A stretch of 64,000 nucleotides of DNA, from NCBI GenBank assembly GCA_023424395.1, contig JAFADY010000045.1, positions 55,661-119,660 of the forward strand, given 5' to 3'. Of this stretch, positions 18,068 to 26,492 are shown in pieces. Numbering within the stretch: position 1 is the stretch's first letter; the number at the start of each line of letters is the position of its first letter. Source of the DNA: Bacteroidota bacterium. Lineage in GTDB: Bacteria; Bacteroidota; Bacteroidia; Bacteroidales; Dysgonomonadaceae. The notes below the pieces were generated by a model, which saw nothing but the letters and a program-made list of their open reading frames with translations, was not told the DNA's origin and did not search any database. A program made the translations under genes and the position numbers.

Positions 18068-18694
18068 ATGAAATCAAAAAAAATTATTCTAAGTGTGGCT
18101 ATTGTAGCGCTATCAATGATTAGCGTACAGGCTTTTTCTCAAGTGAAATTCGGTTTGAAAGCGGAAGTTGGATTAAATAATTCGGAATTTAGCACTGATG
18201 CTGTTAAGGTTGAAAATATGACAACCTACAGCGTGGGGCCGTCTATTGAGGCGATGTTTCCTATGGCTGCCATGGATCTGGGAGTGGAAGCGTCGTTGCT
18301 TTACAACGATAGCCGAATGACTGTTTCGAGACTTACCGAAGGAAACGGTGATAAAGATGTTTCGAACAGATATCTTGTGCTCCCTGTGAACCTAAAAGCA
18401 AAATTAGGATTAGGCAATTTAATCGGTATTTATGGCGTTGCCGGGCCGTATGCCGGTTATCTGATCTCGGGTGATAAAGTTGATTTTGAAAATATCGGTA
18501 ATGATATTGAAGCGAAATCGTTCCAAGCAGGTATAAATTTGGGATTTGGTGTAGAAATTGCCAAAATGGTTCAGGTGGGAGCCAATTATCGTGTTCAACT
18601 TACCGATAATTATGCAGCTGATACCCCTAATTGGCGCGATCCACTCAACGGAAAATCGGAAACTTGGAGCTTAACGGCATCGGTTTACTTCTAA
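18068..18694 (+). CDS. small outer-membrane beta-barrel protein
   Basis: A 208-residue protein with a signal peptide (residues 1-24, VQAFSQ) and an eight-stranded-barrel pattern ending in phenylalanine (SLTASVYF), as in the porin-family/OmpA-like barrels common in Bacteroidota. No catalytic motif. The function is unknown; such barrels are structural or adhesive. A single gene between the fumarate reductase operon and priA. Confidence 0.75.
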   Translation: MKSKKIILSVAIVALSMISVQAFSQVKFGLKAEVGLNNSEFSTDAVKVENMTTYSVGPSIEAMFPMAAMDLGVEASLLYNDSRMTVSRLTEGNGDKDVSNRYLVLPVNLKAKLGLGNLIGIYGVAGPYAGYLISGDKVDFENIGNDIEAKSFQAGINLGFGVEIAKMVQVGANYRVQLTDNYAADTPNWRDPLNGKSETWSLTASVYF

Positions 18695-18705
18695 AAAAGA
18701 TGATG

Positions 18706-18800
18706 CACTACGTGCGATACGCCTTCGGCGATACGTTCACTTCGTTCACGATAAAGTCGTGTAGTTGAAATTAACGCGCGAAGCGAATTATCGCAAAGCA
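18706..18800. repeat. intergenic word-repeat island
   Basis: Clustered short words and mini-palindromes (CACTACGTG, GCGATACG twice, TTCACTTCGTTCACG, GCGCGAAGCGAATT) fill the space before priA. Not coding and not a standard REP element that I recognise. Confidence 0.5.
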
Positions 18801-18835
18801 TTATTGACGAAGTCATTATCTAAATAAATTTTAAC

Positions 18836-21073
18836 GTGTTTGTTGATGTAATTCTCCCGCTTCCGTTAGCCGACTCTTATACCTACGCCGTTCCTGCAGA
18901 AATGCAAGAAAAAATCGACAAAGGTTACAGGGTTATTGTACCTTTCGGAAACCGGAAACATTACACGGGAATTGTAAAAAAAATACATCAAAACATTCCT
19001 GCAAATATCGGAATAAAAGAAATCCATTCCCTCATCGATTCGCACCCTATCGTGAATCAACATCAATTGGACATGTGGGAGTGGATTTCTTTTTATTATC
19101 TCTCGCCGTTAGGCGATGTGTTTAAAGCCGCGCTTCCCTCTACATTAAAACCGAGTGATTTGCAGGATAAATTCACACAGAAAACCGAAAAATACATTTC
19201 TGTTAACCCCGTTTTTGCCGAAAAATATACTGAAACAATTATCGGAAAATCAAAAAAACAACTCGAATTATATCGGGAAATAATCCATATTCTTTCACAA
19301 AAAAACACTTCTTCCATTAGTAGGAAAGAATTGTTGGAGATAACCGGATATTCTTCGAATGTTCTGAACGGCTTAATCGAAAAAAATGTTGTCGAACAAA
19401 TATCGATGAATGTCAGCCGAATTGAATCGGATATTGCTACAACCCGCGCGCCCTACCCGCTAAACGAATACCAACAGAAAGCTTTGGAAAAGATTAACGC
19501 TTCCTTCGCTGAAAAAAACACGTGTTTGCTGCATGGCGTAACATCGAGCGGAAAAACGGAAATTTATATCCACTTAATTGAGGAACAAATAAAAAAAGGG
19601 AATCAAACGCTCTATTTAGTTCCCGAAATAGCACTCACTACACAACTCACTCAAAGGCTGCAAGCCGTTTTTGGGAATAAATTGGGTATTTACCATTCTA
19701 AAATAAATGATAACGAACGCGCCGAAATCTGGCAAAAAATGCTGTCGGATAATCCTTACGAAGTTGTGATCGGTGTGCGTTCATCGCTTTTTTTGCCGTT
19801 CCTGCAACTGGGTTTGGTGATTGTGGACGAGGAACACGAAACAAGTTACAAACAACAAGACCCCGCACCGCGATATCACGCGCGCGATACAGCTGTTATG
19901 CTTGCGCACATTTTCGGCGCGAAAACGTTGCTCGGATCCGCAACGCCGTCGATGGAATCATATTTTAACGCGCAAAACGGTAAATATGGTCTGGTAAGGC
20001 TTACAAAGCGTTTCGAAGAAATGGAATTGCCCGAAATTCTACTTGAAAACACGCATGAATTGCGCCGAAAAAAGAAAATGAAATCCATTCTCGCTCCCGA
20101 ACTTATCGCACGAATGCAAGAAGCGCTTTCGCGAGGCGAACAAGTGATCTTGTTTCGAAACCGTCGCGGATTTGCGCCGTTGCTGGAATGCAAAAATTGC
20201 GGATGGACGCCCAAATGCCGTCACTGCGATGTATCACTCACGTACCACAAATTAGGGAACGCTCTCAAGTGCCATTATTGCAACACTACTTATAAAGTTG
20301 TTCACGATTGTCCTGCGTGCGAGGAAAAAAGCGTGGAGCTGCTGGGACAGGGAACTGAAAAACTGGAAGAAGAAGTGGCGCAACTTTTCCCCGATTTTCG
20401 CGTTGCCCGAATGGACACAGATACCACTCGAGGAAAACAAACTTACGAAAAAATTATCGGTAACTTTCAGAACAAGAAAATCGATATATTAGTCGGCACG
20501 CAGATGCTGTCCAAAGGTTTGGATTTCGACAAAGTGAGCATCGTGGGAATTATTTCTGCCGACGGAATGCTTAACCACCCCGATTTTCGATCGCACGAAC
20601 GCGGATTCCAATTGATGACTCAAGCAGCAGGTCGCGCCGGACGAAAAAACAAACGTGGCACGGTTATCATTCAGAGCGCCGACCCGCAACAGCCGATTTA
20701 TCAATTTATCGTCAACAACAATTTTGAGGGATTTTGTAATCTGCAACTCACGGAACGAAAATTGTTTAATTATCCGCCTTTTTCGCGCCTGATTCGCATT
20801 GTTTTTAAAGACCGAAACGAACAAAAAGCCGATAACGCATCGCGAGTTTTTGCCGAAACATTACGAAAATCGTTGCGAGAACGAGTTCTTGGCCCAAACA
20901 AACCCATCGTTAGCAAAATTCAGCAATATCATATTCGCGAAATTCTGCTTAAACTAGAAACATCGCTGTCGCCGCAAAACGTCCGTCGACTTCTAAAAGA
21001 CACCGAAACACATTTACGCAGCAATCCGCAATATAAATATGTGGTGGTGTATTTTGATGTGGACCCGGTTTAA
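18836..21073 (+). CDS. priA: primosomal replication restart helicase PriA
   Basis: A 745-residue 3'-5' DNA helicase that reloads the replisome at stalled forks. GTG is the likely start, since the reading begins with the family opening VDVILPLPLADSYTYAVP. The Walker A loop GVTSSGKTE starts at residue 234, and the DEEH box (VDEEHETSYKQQ) follows. Four paired cysteine motifs for zinc binding are in the CKNCGWTPKCRHCD and CHYCNTTYK / CPACEE region. Helicase C motifs GTQMLSKGLDFD and QAAGRAGR are intact. Full length for the family. Confidence 0.96.
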   Translation: MFVDVILPLPLADSYTYAVPAEMQEKIDKGYRVIVPFGNRKHYTGIVKKIHQNIPANIGIKEIHSLIDSHPIVNQHQLDMWEWISFYYLSPLGDVFKAALPSTLKPSDLQDKFTQKTEKYISVNPVFAEKYTETIIGKSKKQLELYREIIHILSQKNTSSISRKELLEITGYSSNVLNGLIEKNVVEQISMNVSRIESDIATTRAPYPLNEYQQKALEKINASFAEKNTCLLHGVTSSGKTEIYIHLIEEQIKKGNQTLYLVPEIALTTQLTQRLQAVFGNKLGIYHSKINDNERAEIWQKMLSDNPYEVVIGVRSSLFLPFLQLGLVIVDEEHETSYKQQDPAPRYHARDTAVMLAHIFGAKTLLGSATPSMESYFNAQNGKYGLVRLTKRFEEMELPEILLENTHELRRKKKMKSILAPELIARMQEALSRGEQVILFRNRRGFAPLLECKNCGWTPKCRHCDVSLTYHKLGNALKCHYCNTTYKVVHDCPACEEKSVELLGQGTEKLEEEVAQLFPDFRVARMDTDTTRGKQTYEKIIGNFQNKKIDILVGTQMLSKGLDFDKVSIVGIISADGMLNHPDFRSHERGFQLMTQAAGRAGRKNKRGTVIIQSADPQQPIYQFIVNNNFEGFCNLQLTERKLFNYPPFSRLIRIVFKDRNEQKADNASRVFAETLRKSLRERVLGPNKPIVSKIQQYHIREILLKLETSLSPQNVRRLLKDTETHLRSNPQYKYVVVYFDVDPV

Positions 21074-21080
21074 AACGCAA

Positions 21081-21115
21081 AAAACCGACATTGCAAAAAG
21101 CAATGTCGGTTTTAA
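21081..21115. terminator. bidirectional terminator between priA and rng
   Basis: AAAACCGACATTGC pairs with GCAATGTCGGTTTT; A-run and T-run flank both sides, so it can serve the convergent genes. Confidence 0.85.
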
Positions 21116-21147
21116 AAATTTTACGGCTTCGCACGTAGGCGAGAGCG

Positions 21148-22716
21148 TTATTTCATTTCAATTTCTTCTTTCAAGTCGATTTCGTTGTTTTCTTTATCGA
21201 AAAACGCATATTGCAAAAAGCCCAAACTTTGGTTGGGAACTATTTTCATAGCAACACCGTGTTTTTTACGCCATTTGTATTTCAACGAAAACAAACCTTG
21301 CTGAACATAGGCTGCAACATAAGGATGTATGTGCAGGCTGAATTTCTTCACTTTTAGTTTGTTTGATAAATAGTCGATCTTACCTTCAAGTGTATCTGTG
21401 AACAGGATCGACGATTTTATTTTTCCTTTGCCAAAGCAGGTGGGGCAAACCTCGCTGGTGGCAACTTCCATTTCGGGGCGCACGCGCTGCCGCGTAATTT
21501 GCATCAAACCGAACTTGCTCAATGGCAGAATTTTGTGTTTGGCCCTGTCTTGAGCCATAAATTCCTGCATCTTGTTAAAGAGCTTGTTTCGGTGGTCGCC
21601 CGAATTCATGTCGATAAAATCGATAACGATAATTCCGCCCATATCACGCAATCGTAGCTGGCGTGTAATTTCTTCGGCGGCGGCCACGTTTACCTCAAAT
21701 GCGCTGTCTTCTTGCCCGAGCGATTGCTTATTGCGGTTGCCGCTGTTTACGTCGATGACGTGCAACGCTTCGGTATGTTCAATAATTAAGTATGCGCCGT
21801 TTTTAAAAGTAACGGTTTTGCCGAAAAGCGATTTTACCTGTTTGGTTATGCCGAAATTATCCAGTATGGGCACCGATCCGTTGTAGGTTTTTACAACATT
21901 TTTCTTATCGGGCGCAATGAGGGTTACATATTCGGCAAGCTGTTTTGCCACGTCTGAATCATTGACGTGTATTTGTTCAAACGATGGATTAAAGATGTCG
22001 CGAAGCAGGCCGACCGTACGTCCCGTCTCTTCAAAAATAAGAGTCGGTGCTTTTACCTTCGGCAATTTTTCTGCCGTGTCTTCCCATCTTTTCACCAAGG
22101 CTTTCAATTCTGCGTCGAGTTCGGCAACCCTTTTATCTTCGGCGTTGGTACGAATGATAACGCCGTAGTTTTTGGGTTTAATGCTTTGTATAAGCTGTCG
22201 GAGACGGGCGCGTTCTTCGCGCGACTTTATTTTTTGCGATACCGAAACACGGTCGATAAACGGTATTAAAACCATGAACCTTCCCGCGAAAGAAATTTCG
22301 GCAGTAAGCCTAGGCCCTTTGGTAGAAATGGGTTCTTTGGCTACTTGAACCAAAATTTCCTGTCCCACCTTTAGAACATCGGATATAGTGCCTTCTTTTG
22401 CGATATCGGGCTGCAGCTTCATTTTCTGAATCTGCAAAACTTTTTTCTTATCGTCTATAGTCTTTTTGTAACTTGCAACAGAATTAAACTCTACCCCTAA
22501 ATCCAAATAGTGAAGAAAAGCGTCCTTTTTGTGTCCTACATCAATAAATGCAGCGTTTAAGGCAGGCATAAGCTTTTTTACCCTGCCCACATAGATGTTA
22601 CCAACCGCGTAAGATTCGCTCAGACTCTCTTGTTGCAACTCTACGAGTTTTTTATCTTCGAGTACCGATATGGTTATCTCTTTGGGCTGGACATCGACTA
22701 CAAGTTCGCTTACCAC
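21148..22716 (-). CDS. rng: ribonuclease G (RNase E/G family)
   Basis: A 522-residue single-strand-specific endoribonuclease acting in mRNA decay and rRNA 5' maturation. GTG is the only plausible start: the in-frame upstream codons reach a stop without an ATG. The S1 RNA-binding region is at about residues 37-130 (GNIYVGRVKKLMPALNAAFIDVG), the 5'-sensor and DNase I-like region follow, and the catalytic aspartates lie in VIDVNSGN and VIDFIDMN. The zinc-link motif is CPTCFGKGK. Downstream of HU and a 30-residue basic ribosomal protein gene on the same strand. The leader between that small gene and rng folds into three hairpins (22744-22860), which could allow autoregulation. Confidence 0.95.
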   Translation of the reverse strand: MVSELVVDVQPKEITISVLEDKKLVELQQESLSESYAVGNIYVGRVKKLMPALNAAFIDVGHKKDAFLHYLDLGVEFNSVASYKKTIDDKKKVLQIQKMKLQPDIAKEGTISDVLKVGQEILVQVAKEPISTKGPRLTAEISFAGRFMVLIPFIDRVSVSQKIKSREERARLRQLIQSIKPKNYGVIIRTNAEDKRVAELDAELKALVKRWEDTAEKLPKVKAPTLIFEETGRTVGLLRDIFNPSFEQIHVNDSDVAKQLAEYVTLIAPDKKNVVKTYNGSVPILDNFGITKQVKSLFGKTVTFKNGAYLIIEHTEALHVIDVNSGNRNKQSLGQEDSAFEVNVAAAEEITRQLRLRDMGGIIVIDFIDMNSGDHRNKLFNKMQEFMAQDRAKHKILPLSKFGLMQITRQRVRPEMEVATSEVCPTCFGKGKIKSSILFTDTLEGKIDYLSNKLKVKKFSLHIHPYVAAYVQQGLFSLKYKWRKKHGVAMKIVPNQSLGFLQYAFFDKENNEIDLKEEIEMK

Positions 22717-22743
22717 ATTTTTTATTTTAAATGTTAATTACTA

Positions 22744-22860
22744 CATCCTTACTCCTCCGAGCAGGATGGCCTTGTGTTCTCGCGAGCACAATTTACTTAA
22801 TGTTTTATATACAAAGAACAAACTTAATTTTTGATTTTCTTAAGTTTGTTCCTGTATATA
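22744..22860 (-). promoter_or_regulatory. three-hairpin leader upstream of rng
   Basis: Seen in order on the transcribed strand: (1) 22860-22807, arms TATATACA and GAACAAACTTAA pairing with their complements, about 20 bp with one bulge; (2) 22791-22772, an 8-bp stem closing a 4-nt loop; (3) 22768-22744, a 6-bp CATCCT/AGGATG stem. None is followed by a U-run, so these are not terminators. The last stem ends 27 nt before the GTG start. The layout recalls the three-hairpin rne leader that enterobacterial RNase E uses for autoregulation. Confidence 0.6.
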
Positions 22861-22889
22861 TTGGTTGGTTATAAAACCTCAAAAAAATC

Positions 22890-22982
22890 TTATTTTTTCT
22901 TTTTATGTCTGTTCTTTCTCAGTCTTTTTTTTCTTTTGTGAACAGCCATTTTATGCCTTTTTCTTTTTTTTCCGCTTGGCAT
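22890..22982 (-). CDS. 30-residue basic ribosomal protein bS22-like (AURKAIP1/COX24 type)
   Basis: A 30-codon gene read directly from the sequence: ATG at 22982, TAA at 22890. The product starts MPSGKKRKRHKMAVHKRKK and is almost entirely lysine, arginine and histidine. This matches the tiny Bacteroidota proteins annotated as AURKAIP1/COX24-domain proteins, relatives of mitochondrial mS38 and of bS22. It sits 34 bases after HU and upstream of rng, so it is probably co-transcribed with both. Expected to bind the small ribosomal subunit; this is from family knowledge. Confidence 0.85.
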   Translation of the reverse strand: MPSGKKRKRHKMAVHKRKKRLRKNRHKKKK

Positions 22983-23016
22983 TTTTCTCCTTTTTTTAAA
23001 AATTTACAATATAAAA

Positions 23017-23298
23017 TTATTTATCTCCTTTAACTTTAGCTAAAAACGTTTTTGCGGGCTTGAATGCAGGAATGTTGTGCTCCGGAATAATGATGGTTGT
23101 ATTTTTAGAAATGTTGCGTGCGGTTTTTTGTGCTCTTTTCTTCACAATAAAGCTTCCAAAACCTCTTAAATACACGTTTTCATTTTTTGATAATGAGTCT
23201 TTTACAACTTCCATAAAAGATTCAACTGTTGCCAATACAGATGCTTTATCAACACCCGTGCTCTTTGCAATTTCGTTTACAATGTCTGCTTTAGTCAT
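23017..23298 (-). CDS. HU-family DNA-binding protein
   Basis: A 93-residue histone-like protein that bends and compacts DNA as a dimer. It starts MTKADIVNEIAKSTGVDK and has the beta-arm region with the intercalating proline in TTIIPEHNIPAFKPAK and the GFGSFIVKKR core. Full length. First gene of a minus-strand unit HU / bS22-like / rng, with a canonical promoter box upstream. Confidence 0.95.
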   Translation of the reverse strand: MTKADIVNEIAKSTGVDKASVLATVESFMEVVKDSLSKNENVYLRGFGSFIVKKRAQKTARNISKNTTIIIPEHNIPAFKPAKTFLAKVKGDK

Positions 23299-23351
23299 TT
23301 TATTTATTTTTTTAATTAGTAATTATTGGTTAATTCTAAAATTTTGGAATG

Positions 23352-23359
23352 CAAATATA
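23352..23359 (-). promoter_or_regulatory. -7 promoter box for the HU unit
   Basis: Reads TATATTTG on the minus strand; predicted leader about 47 nt. Confidence 0.6.
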
Positions 23360-23419
23360 TAGCTTTTTTTTAAACGTAAAAAATAATTATGAAGTTAATT
23401 TAAAAAATTTCCGATGTTT

Positions 23420-23452
23420 TTTGTGTTAAAAACGCTTTTTAAAGTAGTTTTG
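23420..23452 (+). promoter_or_regulatory. promoter for mutY (-33 and -7)
   Basis: TTTG at 23420-23423 and TAGTTTTG at 23445-23452, 21 bases apart: a complete Bacteroidota-type promoter. Transcription should start near 23459, giving a very short leader to the GTG at 23473. Confidence 0.65.
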
Positions 23453-23472
23453 TACGAAATTAAACCGAAAAT

Positions 23473-24546
23473 GTGAAAAAAATCAGAGATAACAAATACA
23501 TTAGCACTGTTTTACAAACGTGGTATGCACAAAATAAACGCGATTTGCCTTGGCGCGAGACCTCCGATCCGTACGTGATATGGGTTTCTGAGATAATTTT
23601 GCAGCAAACGCGCGTGAACCAAGGATACGATTATTTTTTGCGGTTTGTACAAAAATTCCCCAATGTTCAATCGCTTGCGCATGCAAACGAGGACGAAGTC
23701 CTAAAAATGTGGCAGGGCTTGGGATATTATTCGCGTGCCAGAAATCTTCACGCCGCAGCCAAACAAATAGTAAATGATTTCAACGGTGTTTTTCCGGAAA
23801 AGCACCAACAAATCTTATCTTTAAAAGGAATTGGCGATTATACCGCTGCCGCTGTTGCCTCTATTGCTTTCAACAAACCGTACGCTGTGATCGACGGAAA
23901 TGTTTATCGGGTGCTCTCTCGCCTTTTTGCCATTGAAGATCCGATGGATACTTCCTCGGGAAAAAAAGTTTTTTCGGAAACCGCACAAAGCATTCTCGAC
24001 ACAAAAAATCCGGGCAACCATAACCAGGCGATCATGGATTTTGGAGCAGTCATTTGTACTCCTCTGCAACCTAAATGTGATGTTTGTCCTTTACAAACCA
24101 TTTGTTTGGCATATCAAAGTAAAAACGTTACGGAATTCCCAAAAAAAAGAGGAAAAACGAAAGTCAAGGAACGCTTTTTCAATTATTTTCATGTTGAGCA
24201 AAACAATTACACTTTTATAAAAAAACGCTCAGAAAACGATATATGGAAAAACCTATATGAATTTCCCCTTATAGAAACCGAATCACAGGAAGAATTGCCT
24301 CAGCTTTTTGAAAACCCTCGTTTTAAAGAATTATTCAAAAATTCAATAGAAATCTCTCTCAGCCACAAGCTTTCTTTAAAACACGTGCTTACGCACAGAA
24401 TTATTTATGTAAATTTTTACAACATTAAGCTCTCGGGAACAGATATTTTCGATACCGAAAAAAACTTTCTTAAAATAGAAACAAGCAATCTTTTTGCCTA
24501 TCCCGTTTCCAGACTCATCCATAAATATATCGAAACACTTTTATGA
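23473..24546 (+). CDS. mutY: A/G-specific adenine DNA glycosylase
   Basis: A 357-residue base-excision repair enzyme that removes adenine mispaired with 8-oxoguanine. It starts at GTG; the ATG one base earlier is followed at once by a stop. The helix-hairpin-helix region with the catalytic aspartate is around LKGIGDYTAAAVASIAFNKPYAVIDGNVYR, quoted in two parts: LKGIGDYTAAAVAS and VIDGNVYR. The [4Fe-4S] cysteines are Cys195, Cys202, Cys205 and Cys211 (C-x6-C-x2-C-x5-C). The C-terminal half is the MutT-like 8-oxoG recognition domain. It leads into ssb. Confidence 0.95.
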   Translation: MKKIRDNKYISTVLQTWYAQNKRDLPWRETSDPYVIWVSEIILQQTRVNQGYDYFLRFVQKFPNVQSLAHANEDEVLKMWQGLGYYSRARNLHAAAKQIVNDFNGVFPEKHQQILSLKGIGDYTAAAVASIAFNKPYAVIDGNVYRVLSRLFAIEDPMDTSSGKKVFSETAQSILDTKNPGNHNQAIMDFGAVICTPLQPKCDVCPLQTICLAYQSKNVTEFPKKRGKTKVKERFFNYFHVEQNNYTFIKKRSENDIWKNLYEFPLIETESQEELPQLFENPRFKELFKNSIEISLSHKLSLKHVLTHRIIYVNFYNIKLSGTDIFDTEKNFLKIETSNLFAYPVSRLIHKYIETLL

Positions 24547-24555
24547 ACAAAAAAC

Positions 24556-24585
24556 TTGTATATTCTGAAAAATATACTAATTTTG
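24556..24585 (+). promoter_or_regulatory. promoter for ssb (-33 and -7)
   Basis: TTG at 24556-24558 and TAATTTTG at 24578-24585, 19 bases apart; predicted leader about 35 nt. Confidence 0.6.
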
Positions 24586-24626
24586 TTTTGTCAGATTTTT
24601 GTATTTAAACCAAAAAATTTTTAGTT

Positions 24627-25067
24627 ATGTCGGTAAACAAAGTTATTTTAGTAGGCAATGTAGGGAAAGATCCGGAAATTAAGTATTTCGATAACGACAA
24701 CGTAAAAGCAAATTTCCCTTTGGCAACCAGTGAACGAGGTTACACAACTTCGAGCGGAACACAGATACCCGAACGTACGGAATGGCACAACATTGTTTGT
24801 TGGAAAGGTTTGGCGCAAATTGTAGAAAAATTTGTAAAGAAAGGCTCACAGTTGTATATCGAGGGTAAAGTACGTTCTCGTTCGTACGACGACCAAAACG
24901 GCGTAAAAAGATACATCACCGAAATTTATGCCGATAACGTAGAAATGTTAGGCCGGAGAGGTGGATCGGGCGGTGAAAACGGAGGAAATCATAACGATAA
25001 GAACGATTCCTACGACACGCCGACAGATTTATCCGATAATTCTGAAGTAGATGATTTGCCGTTTTAA
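24627..25067 (+). CDS. ssb: single-stranded DNA-binding protein
   Basis: A 146-residue OB-fold protein that coats single-stranded DNA as a tetramer. It has the family opening VNKVILVGNVGKDPEIKYF, the core EWHNIVCWKGLAQIVEKFVKKG, quoted in part as WHNIVCWKG, a glycine/asparagine-rich linker from about residue 112, and the acidic C-terminal tip DDLPF that docks partner proteins. The mutY-ssb-gldE-gldD order is common in Bacteroidota. Confidence 0.96.
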   Translation: MSVNKVILVGNVGKDPEIKYFDNDNVKANFPLATSERGYTTSSGTQIPERTEWHNIVCWKGLAQIVEKFVKKGSQLYIEGKVRSRSYDDQNGVKRYITEIYADNVEMLGRRGGSGGENGGNHNDKNDSYDTPTDLSDNSEVDDLPF

Positions 25068-25087
25068 AAAATCATCGTAATTTTGCA

Positions 25088-25133
25088 GAGAATGTTTTAA
25101 GCCCTTTTTCGGGGTTGAAACATTCTCTTTTTG
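25088..25133 (+). terminator. terminator after ssb
   Basis: GAGAATGTTT pairs with AAACATTCTC, with an inner GCCC/GGG(G) stem, and a T-run follows. Confidence 0.8.
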
Positions 25134-25153
25134 TTTCACTAAAATAACACCAG

Positions 25154-26482
25154 TTGGATCCTGACCCTTTATCGTTTCTGCAATCCGAAGTAACAACCTT
25201 ATCGTTGTCTGCAGTTCATTATTTTATCTTTGCATTCACGCTTGTTCTTATCATCATCAACGCCATTGTCTCCGGCTCGGAGATTTCTTTTTTCTCACTC
25301 ACCGCATCCGAAACGGAAGAAATAAATACGTCCACCGATAAAAAATCGCGACGGGTATCCGAACTTTTACGCCACCCCGAAAAATTGATGGGAACCATTG
25401 TAATCACCTACAATTTCCTCAACATCATCATCATCACCCTCCTATTTTATTTACTGAACCTCTTTCCTTATTTTTCGGGAACAGGCAATCAAATTATCTT
25501 AGAAATTTTTATTATTCTGATAGTTACACTTCTTTTTGTTGAAATTATCCCCAAATTTTACGCGTCACATAATGCTTTGAAGTTTTCCCGACACAATTCG
25601 CTTTTGATAAAGTGGGTATATAAACTGATGAATCCATTCTCATCGTTGTTGGTAAAAACAAGTAATATTTTCAACAGATCGGTGCTTCAGAAAAAGTACG
25701 AGATATCGATGGACGACCTCTCCAAGGCATTGGAAATTACATCGAATGAAATAAAACACGAGCAAGAGAAGGATATGCTGGAAGGCATCATCCGTTTTAA
25801 AGATAAAATTGTGGACGACATTCTCGTGTCGCGCAGCGATATGGTGGCTTTGGATTTGGATACGGCTTTCAGAAAAGTAATTACTTTTATTATAGATGCA
25901 GGCTTTTCGCGAATTCCCATTTTCGAAGAAAATCCCGATAATATAAAAGGTATTTTGTATGTAAAAGATTTGCTTCCGCATTTGGAGAAAGGCGATAATT
26001 TCCGTTGGCAATCCCTTATTCGTCCGGCTTATTTTGTGCCCGCCACAAAAAGGATCGATGACCTTTTGGAAGAATTCCGCGCCAACAAAAATCACATGGC
26101 TATTGTAGTTGACGAGTATGGCGGCACAATGGGAATTGTTACCATGGAAGATATTCTGGAAGAAATTGTAGGCGACATTAGCGATGAATACGACGAAGAA
26201 GCCAAACCGCTTTTTACCATGGCGCAAGACGGATCGTATATTTTTGAAGGCAAAACTACGCTTGAAGATTTCTTAAAAATAACCGATACGCCCGAAAAAG
26301 ATTTCGTGAAATTCATGGACGAAGCAGATACGATTGCCGGATTGATGCTGGAACTTAAAGGCGATTTTCCGAAACGGAAAGAAACGGTAGAATACAAAAA
26401 ATACGCTTTTCAAGCAGAGGAAATGAGCAAAAGAAGGATCATGAAAGTACGTTTCTTTATACCCGATAAATCGGAAAAATAA
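25154..26482 (+). CDS. gldE: gliding-motility-associated CNNM/CBS protein GldE
   Basis: A 442-residue inner-membrane protein of the HlyC/CorC (CNNM) family. It probably starts at TTG (25154), because the reading begins MDPDPLSFLQ and the first membrane segment follows at about residue 24. Three to four membrane segments (residues about 24-46, 85-110, 115-140) are followed by two CBS domains (SRIPIFEENPDNIKGILYVKDLL and HMAIVVDEYGGTMGIVTMEDILEE, each partly quoted) and a CorC/HlyC C-terminal domain. GldE assists GldD in assembly of the gliding/type IX secretion machinery in Flavobacterium. Eleven bases before gldD. Confidence 0.88.
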   Translation: MDPDPLSFLQSEVTTLSLSAVHYFIFAFTLVLIIINAIVSGSEISFFSLTASETEEINTSTDKKSRRVSELLRHPEKLMGTIVITYNFLNIIIITLLFYLLNLFPYFSGTGNQIILEIFIILIVTLLFVEIIPKFYASHNALKFSRHNSLLIKWVYKLMNPFSSLLVKTSNIFNRSVLQKKYEISMDDLSKALEITSNEIKHEQEKDMLEGIIRFKDKIVDDILVSRSDMVALDLDTAFRKVITFIIDAGFSRIPIFEENPDNIKGILYVKDLLPHLEKGDNFRWQSLIRPAYFVPATKRIDDLLEEFRANKNHMAIVVDEYGGTMGIVTMEDILEEIVGDISDEYDEEAKPLFTMAQDGSYIFEGKTTLEDFLKITDTPEKDFVKFMDEADTIAGLMLELKGDFPKRKETVEYKKYAFQAEEMSKRRIMKVRFFIPDKSEK

Positions 26483-26492
26483 CTGCCGCCCA

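Noticed and set aside
22807..22860. Terminator between the bS22-like gene and rng
   Set aside because: The stem is long, but no U-run follows it on the transcribed strand, and rng has no other promoter box close by.
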